IMG/VR virus record: IMGVR_UViG_3300010413_000187
Coordinates: 1 to 24,110 of that record
DNA length: 24,110 nt
Source: a virus
Strand: one strand, 5' to 3'
This document shows, piece by piece, positions 1-7,078 of the stretch. The notes beneath the pieces were generated by a model. It was given only the letters and a program-made list of their open reading frames with translations. It made no database searches and had not been told where the DNA came from. Each line of letters starts with the position of its first letter. The first letter of the stretch is position 1. Both the position numbers and the translations under genes were made by a program.

Positions 1-1137
1 GAATATTGGTTCAATGCCAGCAGAGCATCCAGCTAGAAGGCTAATTGTTCCAGTTGGGGCAATTGACAAAAGTGCATTATTGCGCCGTCCGTTAAAGTCT
101 CCAGTTGTCCCTGGCCCCTTCTCTTCCATAAGCAACTTGCTTGTGTATTCTGCAGTGGCGTACAATGTGCTACCTACTACCTCTGCAAAGTCAATTGCTC
201 TCTCGCTGCCATAGACAATTCCCATTTTAATTAATGCGTCTGCGTATCCCATAATGCCAAGGCCAATTGACCTGTTTTCAAGCGACCACTCACGCGTTTC
301 CTCTGTCGGGAAATTATTTAGGGTTATCATGTTGTCAAGGAATCTAACAGCAATCCCAATCACCCTCCGAAACTCGTCAATATCAAACAGCCCGTCTTCG
401 CCAACAAACTCTGAAAGATTTATACTGCCAAGGCAACAACTGCCGTTGGGCGGGAGAGGCTGTTCGCCACAAGGATTGGTTGCCGTTATAGACTCTGGAT
501 CGTATTTTGTGCGACTCCTAATTGTGTCTATAAATAGTACCCCTGGCTCTCCGTTACCCCATGCACCTGACGCGATCTTGTGCATAAGGTATTCCTCTTG
601 GCTAATTTCCCCTTCGTCCATTGGCGTCGCTTTTGCATCGTTGTATGCCCACATAAATGAATCTGGAATTAGTACGCTTATGTTAAAGTTCGACAAATAT
701 GTTTCCGCAGCAGCCGCCAGGGTTTCACTTTTGAGCAATTCCTTTGCCACGCTATCTGGATCGGTTGTTATTAAGCGTAAGTTGAGTAGCTCTTTTATAG
801 AGTTTTTTGGTGACTTTTTTGGTGACTTTGCATCAATAAAATCTGTTATATCTTTATGATAAATCGACATAGTTGCCATACACGCAGCGTCACGGAACCC
901 GCCCTGCGTCATAGTCCTCATATCATATGAGAACGTTTTCCAGAATCCTACTGGACCTCCAGCAATACCGTGCGTAGAACCACTCACAGGCGTTCCAGCC
1001 GCACGAAGCTTTGAAAGTCCAATCCCCCAGCCTCCGCCAGCTTTTGTGATAGCCATAGCATCTGCTTTGGCCTTTGTTATTGAATCAAGATTGTCTTCTA
1101 TGCCAAGTACAAAACAGGCATATAGTCCACCGTCAGC
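1..1137 (-). CDS. nrdJ: Class II ribonucleotide reductase, main fragment (C-terminus beyond window)
   Basis: This is the B12-dependent ribonucleoside reductase that makes deoxynucleotides. Visible family landmarks, in order, are the segment LYACFVLGIEDNLDSI with the first redox cysteine, a glycine-rich GGGWGIGLSKLR loop, the MTQGGFRDAACM segment, the catalytic NPCGE motif (active-site Cys and Glu) and APTGTISLLAGCSAGIEPIF at the window edge. The last few hundred residues lie outside. The frame opens only at 1137, just after an in-frame TGA, and no good start codon or ribosome site lies there. The true N-terminus is the separate fragment 1133-1306 in another frame. About 16 to 20 conserved residues (the usual FLPNSPTLMNAG region) are absent at the junction. 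Class II is called from the motif style and the lack of a neighbouring small-subunit gene. Confidence 0.88.
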
Positions 1138-1306
1138 TATCGCTCATAATAGCATAAAAGTGATCCACCCAATCTTGTGGTGACTCCTCTGCTGCCGCGA
1201 TTGCATTTGCAACCCTGTGCAACAGCTCCTCTGGTGTCTTTTCTGTTCCTCTATAGTACCGCTTTTGCAAAATATTTTTTGCTATATCACTACTTGCGAA
1301 CTTCAT
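1133..1306 (-). pseudogene. nrdJ: N-terminal fragment of the ribonucleotide reductase, out of frame with the rest
   Basis: This 57-residue reading frame starts with ATG after a good ribosome site (AAGGGTGG) and overlaps the end of the dUTPase by 17 bases. Its sequence (MKFASSDIAKNILQKRYYRG, then EELLHRVANAIAAAEE and WVDHFYAIMS) is the normal start of a reductase of this family. It stops at TGA 1133-1135, where homologues continue into a conserved FLPNSPTLMNAG-like stretch. The rest of the enzyme follows at once in another frame. A deletion not divisible by three explains this best. Whether it is real or an assembly error cannot be decided here. Confidence 0.75.
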
Positions 1307-1787
1307 TTATACCACCCTTTGATCCCCTGTCTGTATTTGTGTCTATATTCCCTGTGTACAAAATTGGAGTATGAAGTGTGAGGGTTGGTACTAGCTGTGC
1401 TATATAGTCTCCAGGGGCGATAGTTATAGTCTCTTCAGTTGTGTTGTGTATTTTTACCTTGATCTGGCCGCGATACCCTGCGTCTATAACGCCAGCTAAT
1501 ACAGCGTAGTCAGAACGGCTCCTGGGCCATAGGAGTCCACCGATACCAGTAACCTCTATGCCCAAGAGTTTCTTTATGAGGAATCGATGTATTGATCCAA
1601 AAATAGGGAATTCAAAGCGAAGGCCGCTGTCAACAACGGCTATTTCGTTAGGGGCTATTGCAATACCAACCGCTGACGGAATATCTATGCCAAGGTCTGT
1701 ATCTCTATCTTTCACTGGCCCATATCCAGGGCCATCGAATTGGTGTTCTGTGTCTCTATCATATCTCAAAATCATTCTAATTGCCAA
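1290..1787 (-). CDS. dut: dUTP diphosphatase (trimeric dUTPase)
   Basis: The enzyme hydrolyses dUTP to dUMP and pyrophosphate, keeping uracil out of DNA and feeding dTMP synthesis. All five dUTPase motifs appear in order: DLGIDI (1), WPRSRSDY (2), GVIDAGYRGQIKVKIHNT (3, with the uracil-pocket Asp and Tyr), GDYIAQLVP (4) and C-terminal RGSKGGINEVRK (5, the P-loop-like arm). At 165 residues it is normal to slightly long. I chose TTG at 1787 because AAGGG lies five bases upstream; an ATG four codons later has a poorer ribosome site. It overlaps the preceding gene by 11 bases and the reductase by 17, consistent with one nucleotide-metabolism operon. Confidence 0.93.
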   Translation of the reverse strand: MAIRMILRYDRDTEHQFDGPGYGPVKDRDTDLGIDIPSAVGIAIAPNEIAVVDSGLRFEFPIFGSIHRFLIKKLLGIEVTGIGGLLWPRSRSDYAVLAGVIDAGYRGQIKVKIHNTTEETITIAPGDYIAQLVPTLTLHTPILYTGNIDTNTDRGSKGGINEVRK

Positions 1788-2301
1788 CGCATCCCTTATA
1801 TTTATCTCTTGTTATGTTTGTTTTTATGCTGTTAGTTCTATCATACAGCAAAGAAAACAAATTAGAATTATCAAATATAATTGTTACTGCAACTGGACCT
1901 TCCATATTGTGTCTAATCGCAGTGTTATAATCAACGTCTATTACTCTATTCCGACTTAGCCCAAGTTGGTAGTGATTCCTTGCAACAACATCTATAGCCA
2001 AGTATGGGCCATCTATTGTTCCGTCGGGCCATAGTATATGTATGTCCCTGCCTTTGTCACCGTTTCTATATACAGCAACGGCACCAATGTAGCCATTCTC
2101 AGAAAGCCACGCCTTATAATCCTTTGGCTTTCCGATTAGTCCTAGTGTTGCCGCTGTCCTTTCCATTGTAGATTTAGAGTAATATGCAGCACAACCATTT
2201 AGTGCTGGATTCTCTGTATAGTCTTTCCATGCTACATCTGACGTTGCCGTTATCGGAACAGCTATGTTAACGATACACAGCACAACATTTAAGAACCACA
2301 T
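1777..2301 (-). CDS. Exported protein with possible double-psi beta-barrel (RlpA-like) fold
   Basis: This 174-residue protein begins with a hydrophobic stretch (MWFLNVVLCIVNIAVPITATS) that looks like a signal peptide or N-terminal anchor, although it lacks the usual early Lys or Arg. The mature part contains an AAYYSKSTMERTAAT segment, then a GPYLAIDVVARNHYQLG segment and RNRVIDVDYNTAI. This layout loosely resembles the RlpA/3D double-psi barrel pattern (TA, then GP, D, R, then IDLS). That assignment is inference only. It starts with ATG after a G-rich stretch and lies downstream of the structured region 2302-2626, sharing its promoter. A role in the envelope late in infection or in superinfection is possible but unproven. 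Confidence 0.6.
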   Translation of the reverse strand: MWFLNVVLCIVNIAVPITATSDVAWKDYTENPALNGCAAYYSKSTMERTAATLGLIGKPKDYKAWLSENGYIGAVAVYRNGDKGRDIHILWPDGTIDGPYLAIDVVARNHYQLGLSRNRVIDVDYNTAIRHNMEGPVAVTIIFDNSNLFSLLYDRTNSIKTNITRDKYKGCVGN

Positions 2302-2335
2302 AGGCTTACCCCCCCAATTTGTATTGGAACAGAAT

Positions 2336-2362
2336 TAGCCCTGTTTCCAGGGCTATGTTTTT
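2336..2362 (+). terminator. Stem-loop with T-tract, terminator-like on the plus strand
   Basis: An 8-bp perfect stem (TAGCCCTG / CAGGGCTA, loop TTTC) is followed on the plus strand by TGTTTTTG. On the minus strand it has A's before it and no U-tract after it, so it would not stop the leftward transcript. It may block antisense transcription, or simply be the last hairpin of the structured leader. Confidence 0.35.
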
Positions 2363-2406
2363 GTTAGGTAATGCCGCCTATCCAAAAAGTCTCCAGCTTG
2401 CATCCC

Positions 2407-2460
2407 TGGGCAGACAGGCTTGGGCAGGATCAACTCAATCGCCTGCCCAAGCCATGCCCA
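2407..2460 (-). other. Very stable long hairpin within region A
   Basis: Outer arms TGGGCA/TGCCCA (6 bp) and inner arms GGCTTGGGCAGG/CCTGCCCAAGCC (12 bp) form 18 perfect base pairs separated by a small internal loop, with a 13-base terminal loop. Neither strand carries an adjacent U-tract, so it is not a standard terminator. Confidence 0.8.
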
Positions 2461-2631
2461 CAACCAAAATCTGAAAGGAGGTTTCAACGGACAGACAAGG
2501 AACCGACAAGCAAATCCCAAGGCCCGCCAAGCAGAGGGATTAGGATTCGAACCATCTAGGCTCCCATCTTCAAGCAATCCCTCTCTGCGTGTGGGTCTGT
2601 CGCCTGACTGACGACTATCCCCACACTGGTC

Positions 2632-2660
2632 ATTATACGCAGAAACCTTAACTTTGTCAA
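2632..2660 (-). promoter_or_regulatory. Perfect consensus sigma70 promoter (P3) for structured region A
   Basis: On the minus strand TTGACA (2655-2660) and TATAAT (2632-2637) are separated by exactly 17 bp, and the -10 is part of GCGTATAATG, shared with two other leftward promoters in the window. A 13-bp dyad (AAGAAT-N-ATTCTT, 2659-2671) overlaps the upstream edge of the -35 and the radical SAM stop codon. It could be an operator, but that is a guess. Confidence 0.85.
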
Positions 2661-2669
2661 GAATGATTC

Positions 2670-3878
2670 TTAACTTGTTACCATCTTGACAAACTTCTCC
2701 CTAAACATTTCTGGCACGTCTGTTTTGCCTGACACCTTGCCATGTCCAGAGAACCAATCAATGCCACGCTGATTCATCAGTATGAACCCATACGCAAGTC
2801 GTTTTATAGCTCTAAGATCATCTTCGGTAAAGTTGTCTTGGTTTGGCGCGACAAACTTGTTGTAGTCCAAATCTTCTAAGTCCCAATCCTCAAGTCCCAT
2901 ACGTTTCCAATCAATGGTTCCTGGTATTGGTGTTAACCGCTGAGATCTAGGTTCTACACCAAGCGATATGAGATATAGTAATGAATCCAGCATATCATCC
3001 TTTGTTTGGTACGGCAAGCCAATCATAAAGAAGCATCTTATTTGGCTCCTGTCGTAACCAAGCTCGTCAAGGATTTCAAGCGCATTTTTTAAGTCGTCTG
3101 CGTTTGTGTGTTGCGCTCTACCCATACGCTTGCGTTGTTCCAAAGAGATACTCTCAAACCCAAACGAGAACTCCACAAATCCAGCTTTGTGCATTAGAAC
3201 TGCAGTCTCTTTGTCAAGGTCTTTTGCACTCATTCCGCCAGGTACACGCAGTTTTACACTTATGTCCCTTTTTATGATCTCTTTACATATTTGTTGTATG
3301 TGTGTTTCTTTGTTAGCCAATATGTTGTCATCGCCAATCCACACTTCCTTGAATCCTTTTTTAATCAAGAACTCAATCTCGTCAACGACGTAATCCGCAG
3401 GCATTTGCCTGATGCCCTTGCCAAAGATAAGGTGAGTAGCACAAAAAGTACAAGCCCTGTCGCAGCCATAACTTGTAAATAGGTATGCGAAGTTTTGTTT
3501 GTATGGCAACAGGGTTGGATCTGGCGGGTATTTCATAGCCTCTGGATGTTGTCCGACAAAAATTTCATCGGCGCCAGATTGTTTTGCGTGTTCTGGTGCT
3601 AGCGTAGCATAAATGCCGCCAAGCCGAACAAACGCACTCGGATACCACAATTTGTAGAACGCTACAGCGTCCCACACCGAACGATAATGATAGGTAAACA
3701 TAGATGTGACATATATTTCCTCTGGTACAAAGTCCTTTTCTGGCATATCTGGATACCTAACATATCTAACATTATTACCAGTCGAATTAAGCCAGTTTGC
3801 TATTCTTAACAGTCCAACAAATTGATTGTTTGCACCCCACGATCTTGGGGGTTTTGGTTCTACCAATAAAACGTCCAC
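2670..3878 (-). CDS. Radical SAM enzyme with B12-binding-like N-terminal domain
   Basis: The radical SAM core is marked by GCDRACTFCATH, whose cysteines at about 139, 143 and 146 fit the CxxxCxxC motif that binds the 4Fe-4S cluster and cleaves S-adenosylmethionine. Further barrel motifs are VWIGDDNI, VEFSFGFES and CFFMIGLPYQT. Residues 1 to about 125 resemble the B12-binding domain of such enzymes (LLVEPKPP at the start, then RLGGIYATLAPEH and FVGQHPEA) but lack the cobalamin-ligand DxHxxG motif. The substrate cannot be read from sequence. The GTG start follows a strong ribosome site (AAGGGTGG), nine bases after a DNA methyltransferase gene, so a role in base or nucleotide modification is plausible. 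Length, 402 residues, is normal. Confidence 0.88.
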   Translation of the reverse strand: MDVLLVEPKPPRSWGANNQFVGLLRIANWLNSTGNNVRYVRYPDMPEKDFVPEEIYVTSMFTYHYRSVWDAVAFYKLWYPSAFVRLGGIYATLAPEHAKQSGADEIFVGQHPEAMKYPPDPTLLPYKQNFAYLFTSYGCDRACTFCATHLIFGKGIRQMPADYVVDEIEFLIKKGFKEVWIGDDNILANKETHIQQICKEIIKRDISVKLRVPGGMSAKDLDKETAVLMHKAGFVEFSFGFESISLEQRKRMGRAQHTNADDLKNALEILDELGYDRSQIRCFFMIGLPYQTKDDMLDSLLYLISLGVEPRSQRLTPIPGTIDWKRMGLEDWDLEDLDYNKFVAPNQDNFTEDDLRAIKRLAYGFILMNQRGIDWFSGHGKVSGKTDVPEMFREKFVKMVTS

Positions 3879-3887
3879 AATCCACCC

Positions 3888-5027
3888 TTATAGTTCTAGT
3901 TTTAGTTGTTCTGGCGCGTCGTCCTTTTCTTTATATGCATCTAGTATTTTGTCTACGTCAGGGCCATATTTGTCTGCCATTTCTAGCCACCATGTAGCCC
4001 TGTTTAATCCAGCGTCTGCATAATCACTATTTATTTCTACGCTGACAACATCTTCCCATCCAGCAAGTGACGCGCCAATAGATTCGCTCATAACACCACC
4101 AAACGGGACAAGTATCCTGCGTGGGGCGTATTTATCTGGAGGGAGCAACAGTTTGCCTAGCCATACATTTACGGCAAGAGGTTTTATTGTAGGGTGATTA
4201 ACTGGAGGCTCAATTCCAACCTTACGCTCATCTCCCAAGGACTTTTTGCCGTACATGACGCTTGACTGTCTCATTGTACCCGAATCGTCATAAAACGTCA
4301 AGAAATAGTCTTTGTCTGGAAATGTGAGGACATTACATGAAGGGTGGCACTCTGTCTTTGTACAAAGAGGGTGATGAACAACAATAAAGTTAGTAGGCCA
4401 CTTGCCGCCAGAATATTTTGTTGCCTCAATGTGAAATGCGCCAGAGCCATACTTCCTTATAGAGTCAGTCCACTTTCCTTCGTATGGGTTTTGGAATAAA
4501 ATGATAGGTTCTACCGCAGGCCTTAATGCTTGGATACCGTATCTGTACTCCCACCAGTCTAATGCTTCATCTGTCGCTGGTTTTGTTACATAATGATCTT
4601 TATCCCAACGCTCTCCAGACTTTTGATAGCCATAAGTCGCCGTACTTTTTTCGATAATCTCTCGCTCGTCGTATACGCCTGCCTCTTTATCTATGATTGT
4701 GTCGATGTGTTTCGCTTTATGCAGGCCTGTGGCATATGTCCAACAAAAAATAGTGGGGTGAATGATAAATCCAGCATCTTCAATTGCAACGGCAATCCTA
4801 TGCCATGTTCTAGGACCACCATATGTCATCCCAAATGCACCAGGAAGCATATGTTCCTTCATTAGCGCCCACGTGTTGGGATTCGTGCTTACTCCCGTTG
4901 CGTCCCACTCTTTATCAAGGAATCCGTACTCATATGGGCTGTCTGTTAGCAACGCATGGAACTTTTCGCCAGAGTATGTTTTACACCAATTGGAAATATC
5001 GTCGTTGTATATTTTTATACTTGCCAT
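3888..5027 (-). CDS. DNA methyltransferase, beta-class (N6-adenine or N4-cytosine)
   Basis: The enzyme transfers a methyl group from S-adenosylmethionine to a DNA base. Catalytic motif IV appears early (TDSPY, residues 28-32) and the SAM-binding region late (HPTIKP, then ILVPFGGVMSESIGAS and VVSVEI), the order typical of beta-class enzymes. The long middle (about 60-290) would carry target recognition, including a Cys/His-rich patch (HHPLCTKTECHPSC) that may bind zinc. DSPY in place of the common DPPY or SPPY leaves the target base unclear. I chose the ATG at 5027, which overlaps the end of the upstream exonuclease gene by 13 bases; a frame extension upstream is possible but unlikely. It is presumably cotranscribed with the radical SAM gene. 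Confidence 0.87.
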   Translation of the reverse strand: MASIKIYNDDISNWCKTYSGEKFHALLTDSPYEYGFLDKEWDATGVSTNPNTWALMKEHMLPGAFGMTYGGPRTWHRIAVAIEDAGFIIHPTIFCWTYATGLHKAKHIDTIIDKEAGVYDEREIIEKSTATYGYQKSGERWDKDHYVTKPATDEALDWWEYRYGIQALRPAVEPIILFQNPYEGKWTDSIRKYGSGAFHIEATKYSGGKWPTNFIVVHHPLCTKTECHPSCNVLTFPDKDYFLTFYDDSGTMRQSSVMYGKKSLGDERKVGIEPPVNHPTIKPLAVNVWLGKLLLPPDKYAPRRILVPFGGVMSESIGASLAGWEDVVSVEINSDYADAGLNRATWWLEMADKYGPDVDKILDAYKEKDDAPEQLKLEL

Positions 5028-5779
5028 TGTTCGCTTTCTGGAGACCAGTTGTTTTTCCAGCGCCAAATTGACAGGCAAGCAAGAAACACGTTAAAATAAC
5101 GACTAATATCTTCATGGCTTTGTACTTCTACCGCCTTGCCGTCTTTTGGAATCCTAATTATAGCAACTTTGTTTACATCTTCGGCATCCTCTTCTGTAAT
5201 GGCGTGGGCATATGCAGCACACTGCAAAAAGTATTCTGGATAAATTGCCTTGCTTGTTTTAAGGTCTCCAACAACCAATTCTCCTTTTACTCTCATAAGA
5301 ATGTCAACGGTGCCAGAATACATAAAGCGCCTAGAGAAAAGCCTGCGCTCGCTTGCCACATACTGAATATCTTGCGTTGATTCCCACTCTAGGAATGATG
5401 TTACAGCTGCAAGCACGGGTGGATATTCTGGCATATCTGGCTCTGGTATTTGAAGTATTTTTGCCTTTATGTGCCTCTCTATCCAGTCGTGTGCGTCAGA
5501 ACCTATATTTAATGCCTTTTGAGAGATTCTAAACCTGGATTCTTTTGCGTCTTGTAGAATTGTACTTATTTGCTCTTTGGTATAATTTGTATCTGGAAGC
5601 CATCTGTCTTTCAGATATTTTACTGTTTCGTTTACGGCCCAAGGAATAAGTGCTGGCTTATCAATAACGCCTACTATCCCTGTTACGCTTGGAACAATTA
5701 TACCATTGGCGGCATATAGGTGTTGTATAGGATCATACACCATTACAACTTTCCCGCCATACATACCCTGATCTGTCAT
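5015..5779 (-). CDS. RecB/Cas4-like PD-(D/E)XK exonuclease
   Basis: This 254-residue protein has the RecB-family nuclease signature: an early His (H97 in SDAHDWI), E144, the GTVD motif (D159), VGDLKTSK with D172 and K174 as the metal-binding D and catalytic xK, and the QxxxY motif (Q186 to Y190). Phage members of this family degrade or process DNA ends during recombination and replication. Iron-sulfur cysteines of true Cas4 are not evident, and no helicase is fused. ATG is preceded by TAGGAGG at ideal spacing. It sits between two methyltransferase genes in the same leftward operon. Confidence 0.88.
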   Translation of the reverse strand: MTDQGMYGGKVVMVYDPIQHLYAANGIIVPSVTGIVGVIDKPALIPWAVNETVKYLKDRWLPDTNYTKEQISTILQDAKESRFRISQKALNIGSDAHDWIERHIKAKILQIPEPDMPEYPPVLAAVTSFLEWESTQDIQYVASERRLFSRRFMYSGTVDILMRVKGELVVGDLKTSKAIYPEYFLQCAAYAHAITEEDAEDVNKVAIIRIPKDGKAVEVQSHEDISRYFNVFLACLSIWRWKNNWSPESEQWQV

Positions 5780-5788
5780 AATGGCCTC

Positions 5789-6532
5789 CTAAAACATCTT
5801 TAACTGTGTCACTCTTTGCTCTAGCGGATTAAGAGAAAACAACTTCTCAACCCTGTCGTCTTTTGATCCATCTGCTGTACTCAAGTCAGTTTTTGTACTC
5901 ATTTCAAGGACGCAGGTAAAGTCAGAAGGCGCGTTATATTCTGACACTATTACATCGTGTCCTTGGCTGCTAAGCTCTCTAACACGATCCCAAAATTCGT
6001 CATGGCTAAATGTCGGATGAAAGTCATATTTTGTTGTTCCCTCATAAGGGGGGTCACAGTAGATTAATAGCTTGCTGCGTGGTGGCTGGCGCGTCATAAA
6101 GTCGCAGGTGAAAAACTTAACGTCTTTTATGTATGATACGGCACGTAGCACACTTCTTGATCCCTCAGCGGCATAGTTTCTGTCAGAGTTTGGATCTCTT
6201 GCGTATCCACCAAACCATTTTCCGCCCCACGATGTAGCAAATCCGACAAATGCTACAAGTTCTGGAGGGTATTTATCCATATTGTTTTTTATATCGTCGT
6301 ACTCTTCGTTAGTAACAATTTCTGGTGGAACCCAACCGCCAATTGCGGCTCTCCACATGGCAATAAGATATGGGTTTATATCACTAGCATATCTAACAGA
6401 TGCGTGAACCCGCCGAAGTACCCATGCGGCACCAACAAATGGTTCCCAATACCATTGTCCATCCTTTATGACAGAATTTATATAACTAGAAATGTTACCA
6501 GCAGTTCTAAACTTTCCACCTAAATACTTCAC
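5789..6532 (-). CDS. dam: D12-class N6-adenine DNA methyltransferase (Dam-like)
   Basis: The protein methylates adenine in a short DNA site, as Dam and DpnM do. Motif X (KYLGGKFR) is at the N-terminus, motif I (EPFVGAAWV) at about 30-38, and catalytic DPPY at 160-163, the alpha/D12 order. The usual FxGxG is FVGAAW here, a mild deviation. The open frame extends upstream through the tRNA-Leu gene, so I placed the start at GTG 6532, right before KYLGGK and preceded by GGAGA five bases upstream, giving 247 residues. Nine bases separate it from the exonuclease. Likely roles are evasion of host restriction or marking phage DNA. Confidence 0.9.
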   Translation of the reverse strand: MKYLGGKFRTAGNISSYINSVIKDGQWYWEPFVGAAWVLRRVHASVRYASDINPYLIAMWRAAIGGWVPPEIVTNEEYDDIKNNMDKYPPELVAFVGFATSWGGKWFGGYARDPNSDRNYAAEGSRSVLRAVSYIKDVKFFTCDFMTRQPPRSKLLIYCDPPYEGTTKYDFHPTFSHDEFWDRVRELSSQGHDVIVSEYNAPSDFTCVLEMSTKTDLSTADGSKDDRVEKLFSLNPLEQRVTQLKMF

Positions 6533-6560
6533 GTAATCTCCAATCAGCTGTTTTTGAAAG

Positions 6561-6635
6561 TCCCCCTGGTAGGATTCGAACCTACACCGTCGCGATCTTA
6601 AATCGTGCGCCTCTGCCAAGTTGGGCCACAGGGGG
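6561..6635 (-). tRNA. tRNA-Leu (anticodon UAA), short variable loop
   Basis: A full cloverleaf can be drawn: acceptor CCCCCTG/CAGGGGG, D-arm GCCC/AGGC (one mismatch), anticodon stem CACGA/TCGCG (one A-C mismatch) with loop TTTAAGA giving anticodon TAA, five-base variable region, T-arm GTAGG-TTCGAAT-CCTAC and discriminator A. CCA is not encoded. Cellular tRNA-Leu has a long variable arm; this one does not. Confidence 0.92.
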
Positions 6636-6646
6636 ACAATTGCTTG

Positions 6647-6847
6647 TTATTCGGCACTATATATCAATGATCCGTTGTCCATATACTTATTTGGATCAAG
6701 GGACGCAATAAAGTTTAGGATTGCTGTTTCCAGTGTAGTCTCTGTAATTTCCTCTGCCCAATCGCAGGTATTACACACGACATAGATTCCTCCAAATGCG
6801 TCATCATAGTCTAGGTCAAGCGGCGAATCACATTTTGGACACAACAT
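6647..6847 (-). CDS. Small zinc-ribbon protein
   Basis: This 66-residue protein begins MLCPKCDSPLDL and has a second pair at VVCNTCDWAEE, so two CxxC knuckles probably bind one zinc ion. The rest is acidic and probably helical. The ATG follows AAGGAGG. It lies 11 bases upstream of tRNA-Leu and 10 bases after a second zinc-ribbon gene of the same layout, suggesting a duplication. A function in nucleic-acid or protein binding is inferred from the fold class only. Confidence 0.75.
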   Translation of the reverse strand: MLCPKCDSPLDLDYDDAFGGIYVVCNTCDWAEEITETTLETAILNFIASLDPNKYMDNGSLIYSAE

Positions 6848-6857
6848 TTTAGCCTCC

Positions 6858-7076
6858 TTATGGCTTTTTTACAGGAATTAGAGTACCATCTTTGTTAAAA
6901 AAGTCCTCTTGTTTTAATTCGGCTACAACCTCATTTACCCTGTTCCCAAGGTAATTGTATAACTTAGAACCATACATATCAACAACATAAATATCACAGT
7001 CCTGACAGGCTAGCAGTACGTCAGAATTGTAGCCAAGGAATACCTCTAGTTTTCCACTACAGTTTGGACAAATCAT
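6858..7076 (-). CDS. Small zinc-ribbon protein (second copy)
   Basis: This 72-residue protein begins MICPNCSGKLEVFL and has LACQDCDIYVV, the same CPxC...CxxC zinc-ribbon plan as its neighbour, followed by about 40 mostly helical residues. Identity between the two is low outside the knuckles. ATG follows AAAGGAAA. The preceding gene ends only two bases upstream, so it is in the operon. Function unknown. Confidence 0.75.
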   Translation of the reverse strand: MICPNCSGKLEVFLGYNSDVLLACQDCDIYVVDMYGSKLYNYLGNRVNEVVAELKQEDFFNKDGTLIPVKKP

Positions 7077-7078
7077 AA

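Larger units (their letters stand above)
2302..2626 (-). ncRNA. Candidate structured non-coding RNA or long structured leader (region A)
   Basis: No convincing gene lies in this stretch. A perfect consensus promoter places the expected 5' end at about 2625, the outermost base of the first helix. In order on the minus strand: helix A1 (2589-2626) GTGTGGG/CCCACAC enclosing GTCG/CGAC; helix A2 (2531-2588), an 11-bp stem with one bulged A, directly abutting A1 and enclosing a small GAGCC/GGTTC hairpin; a short hairpin at 2472-2486 with loop CCTCC; an 18-bp long hairpin at 2407-2460; and a final hairpin at 2336-2355. The gene-free length, abutting helices and dedicated promoter argue for a functional RNA. 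Its 3' end is unknown and it may read through into the exported protein gene. Confidence 0.55.

Noticed and set aside
254-859. 201-codon plus-strand open frame
   Set aside because: It is the shadow of the ribonucleotide reductase, which has clear motifs on the other strand, and it has no ribosome site.
2477-2481. Plus-strand GGAGG as a real ribosome site
   Set aside because: No start codon lies 4 to 12 bases downstream and no plus-strand gene follows.
2353-2577. 74-codon minus-strand frame inside region A
   Set aside because: It runs through the long hairpin, has a composition unlike the neighbouring proteins and has no ribosome site.
2531-2588. A T-arm-like GGTTCGAATCC on the minus strand, suggesting a third tRNA
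   Set aside because: The five bases on each side do not form a full T-stem, only about 35 bases lie inside the closing helix, and no anticodon arm fits. It is kept as part of structured region A.
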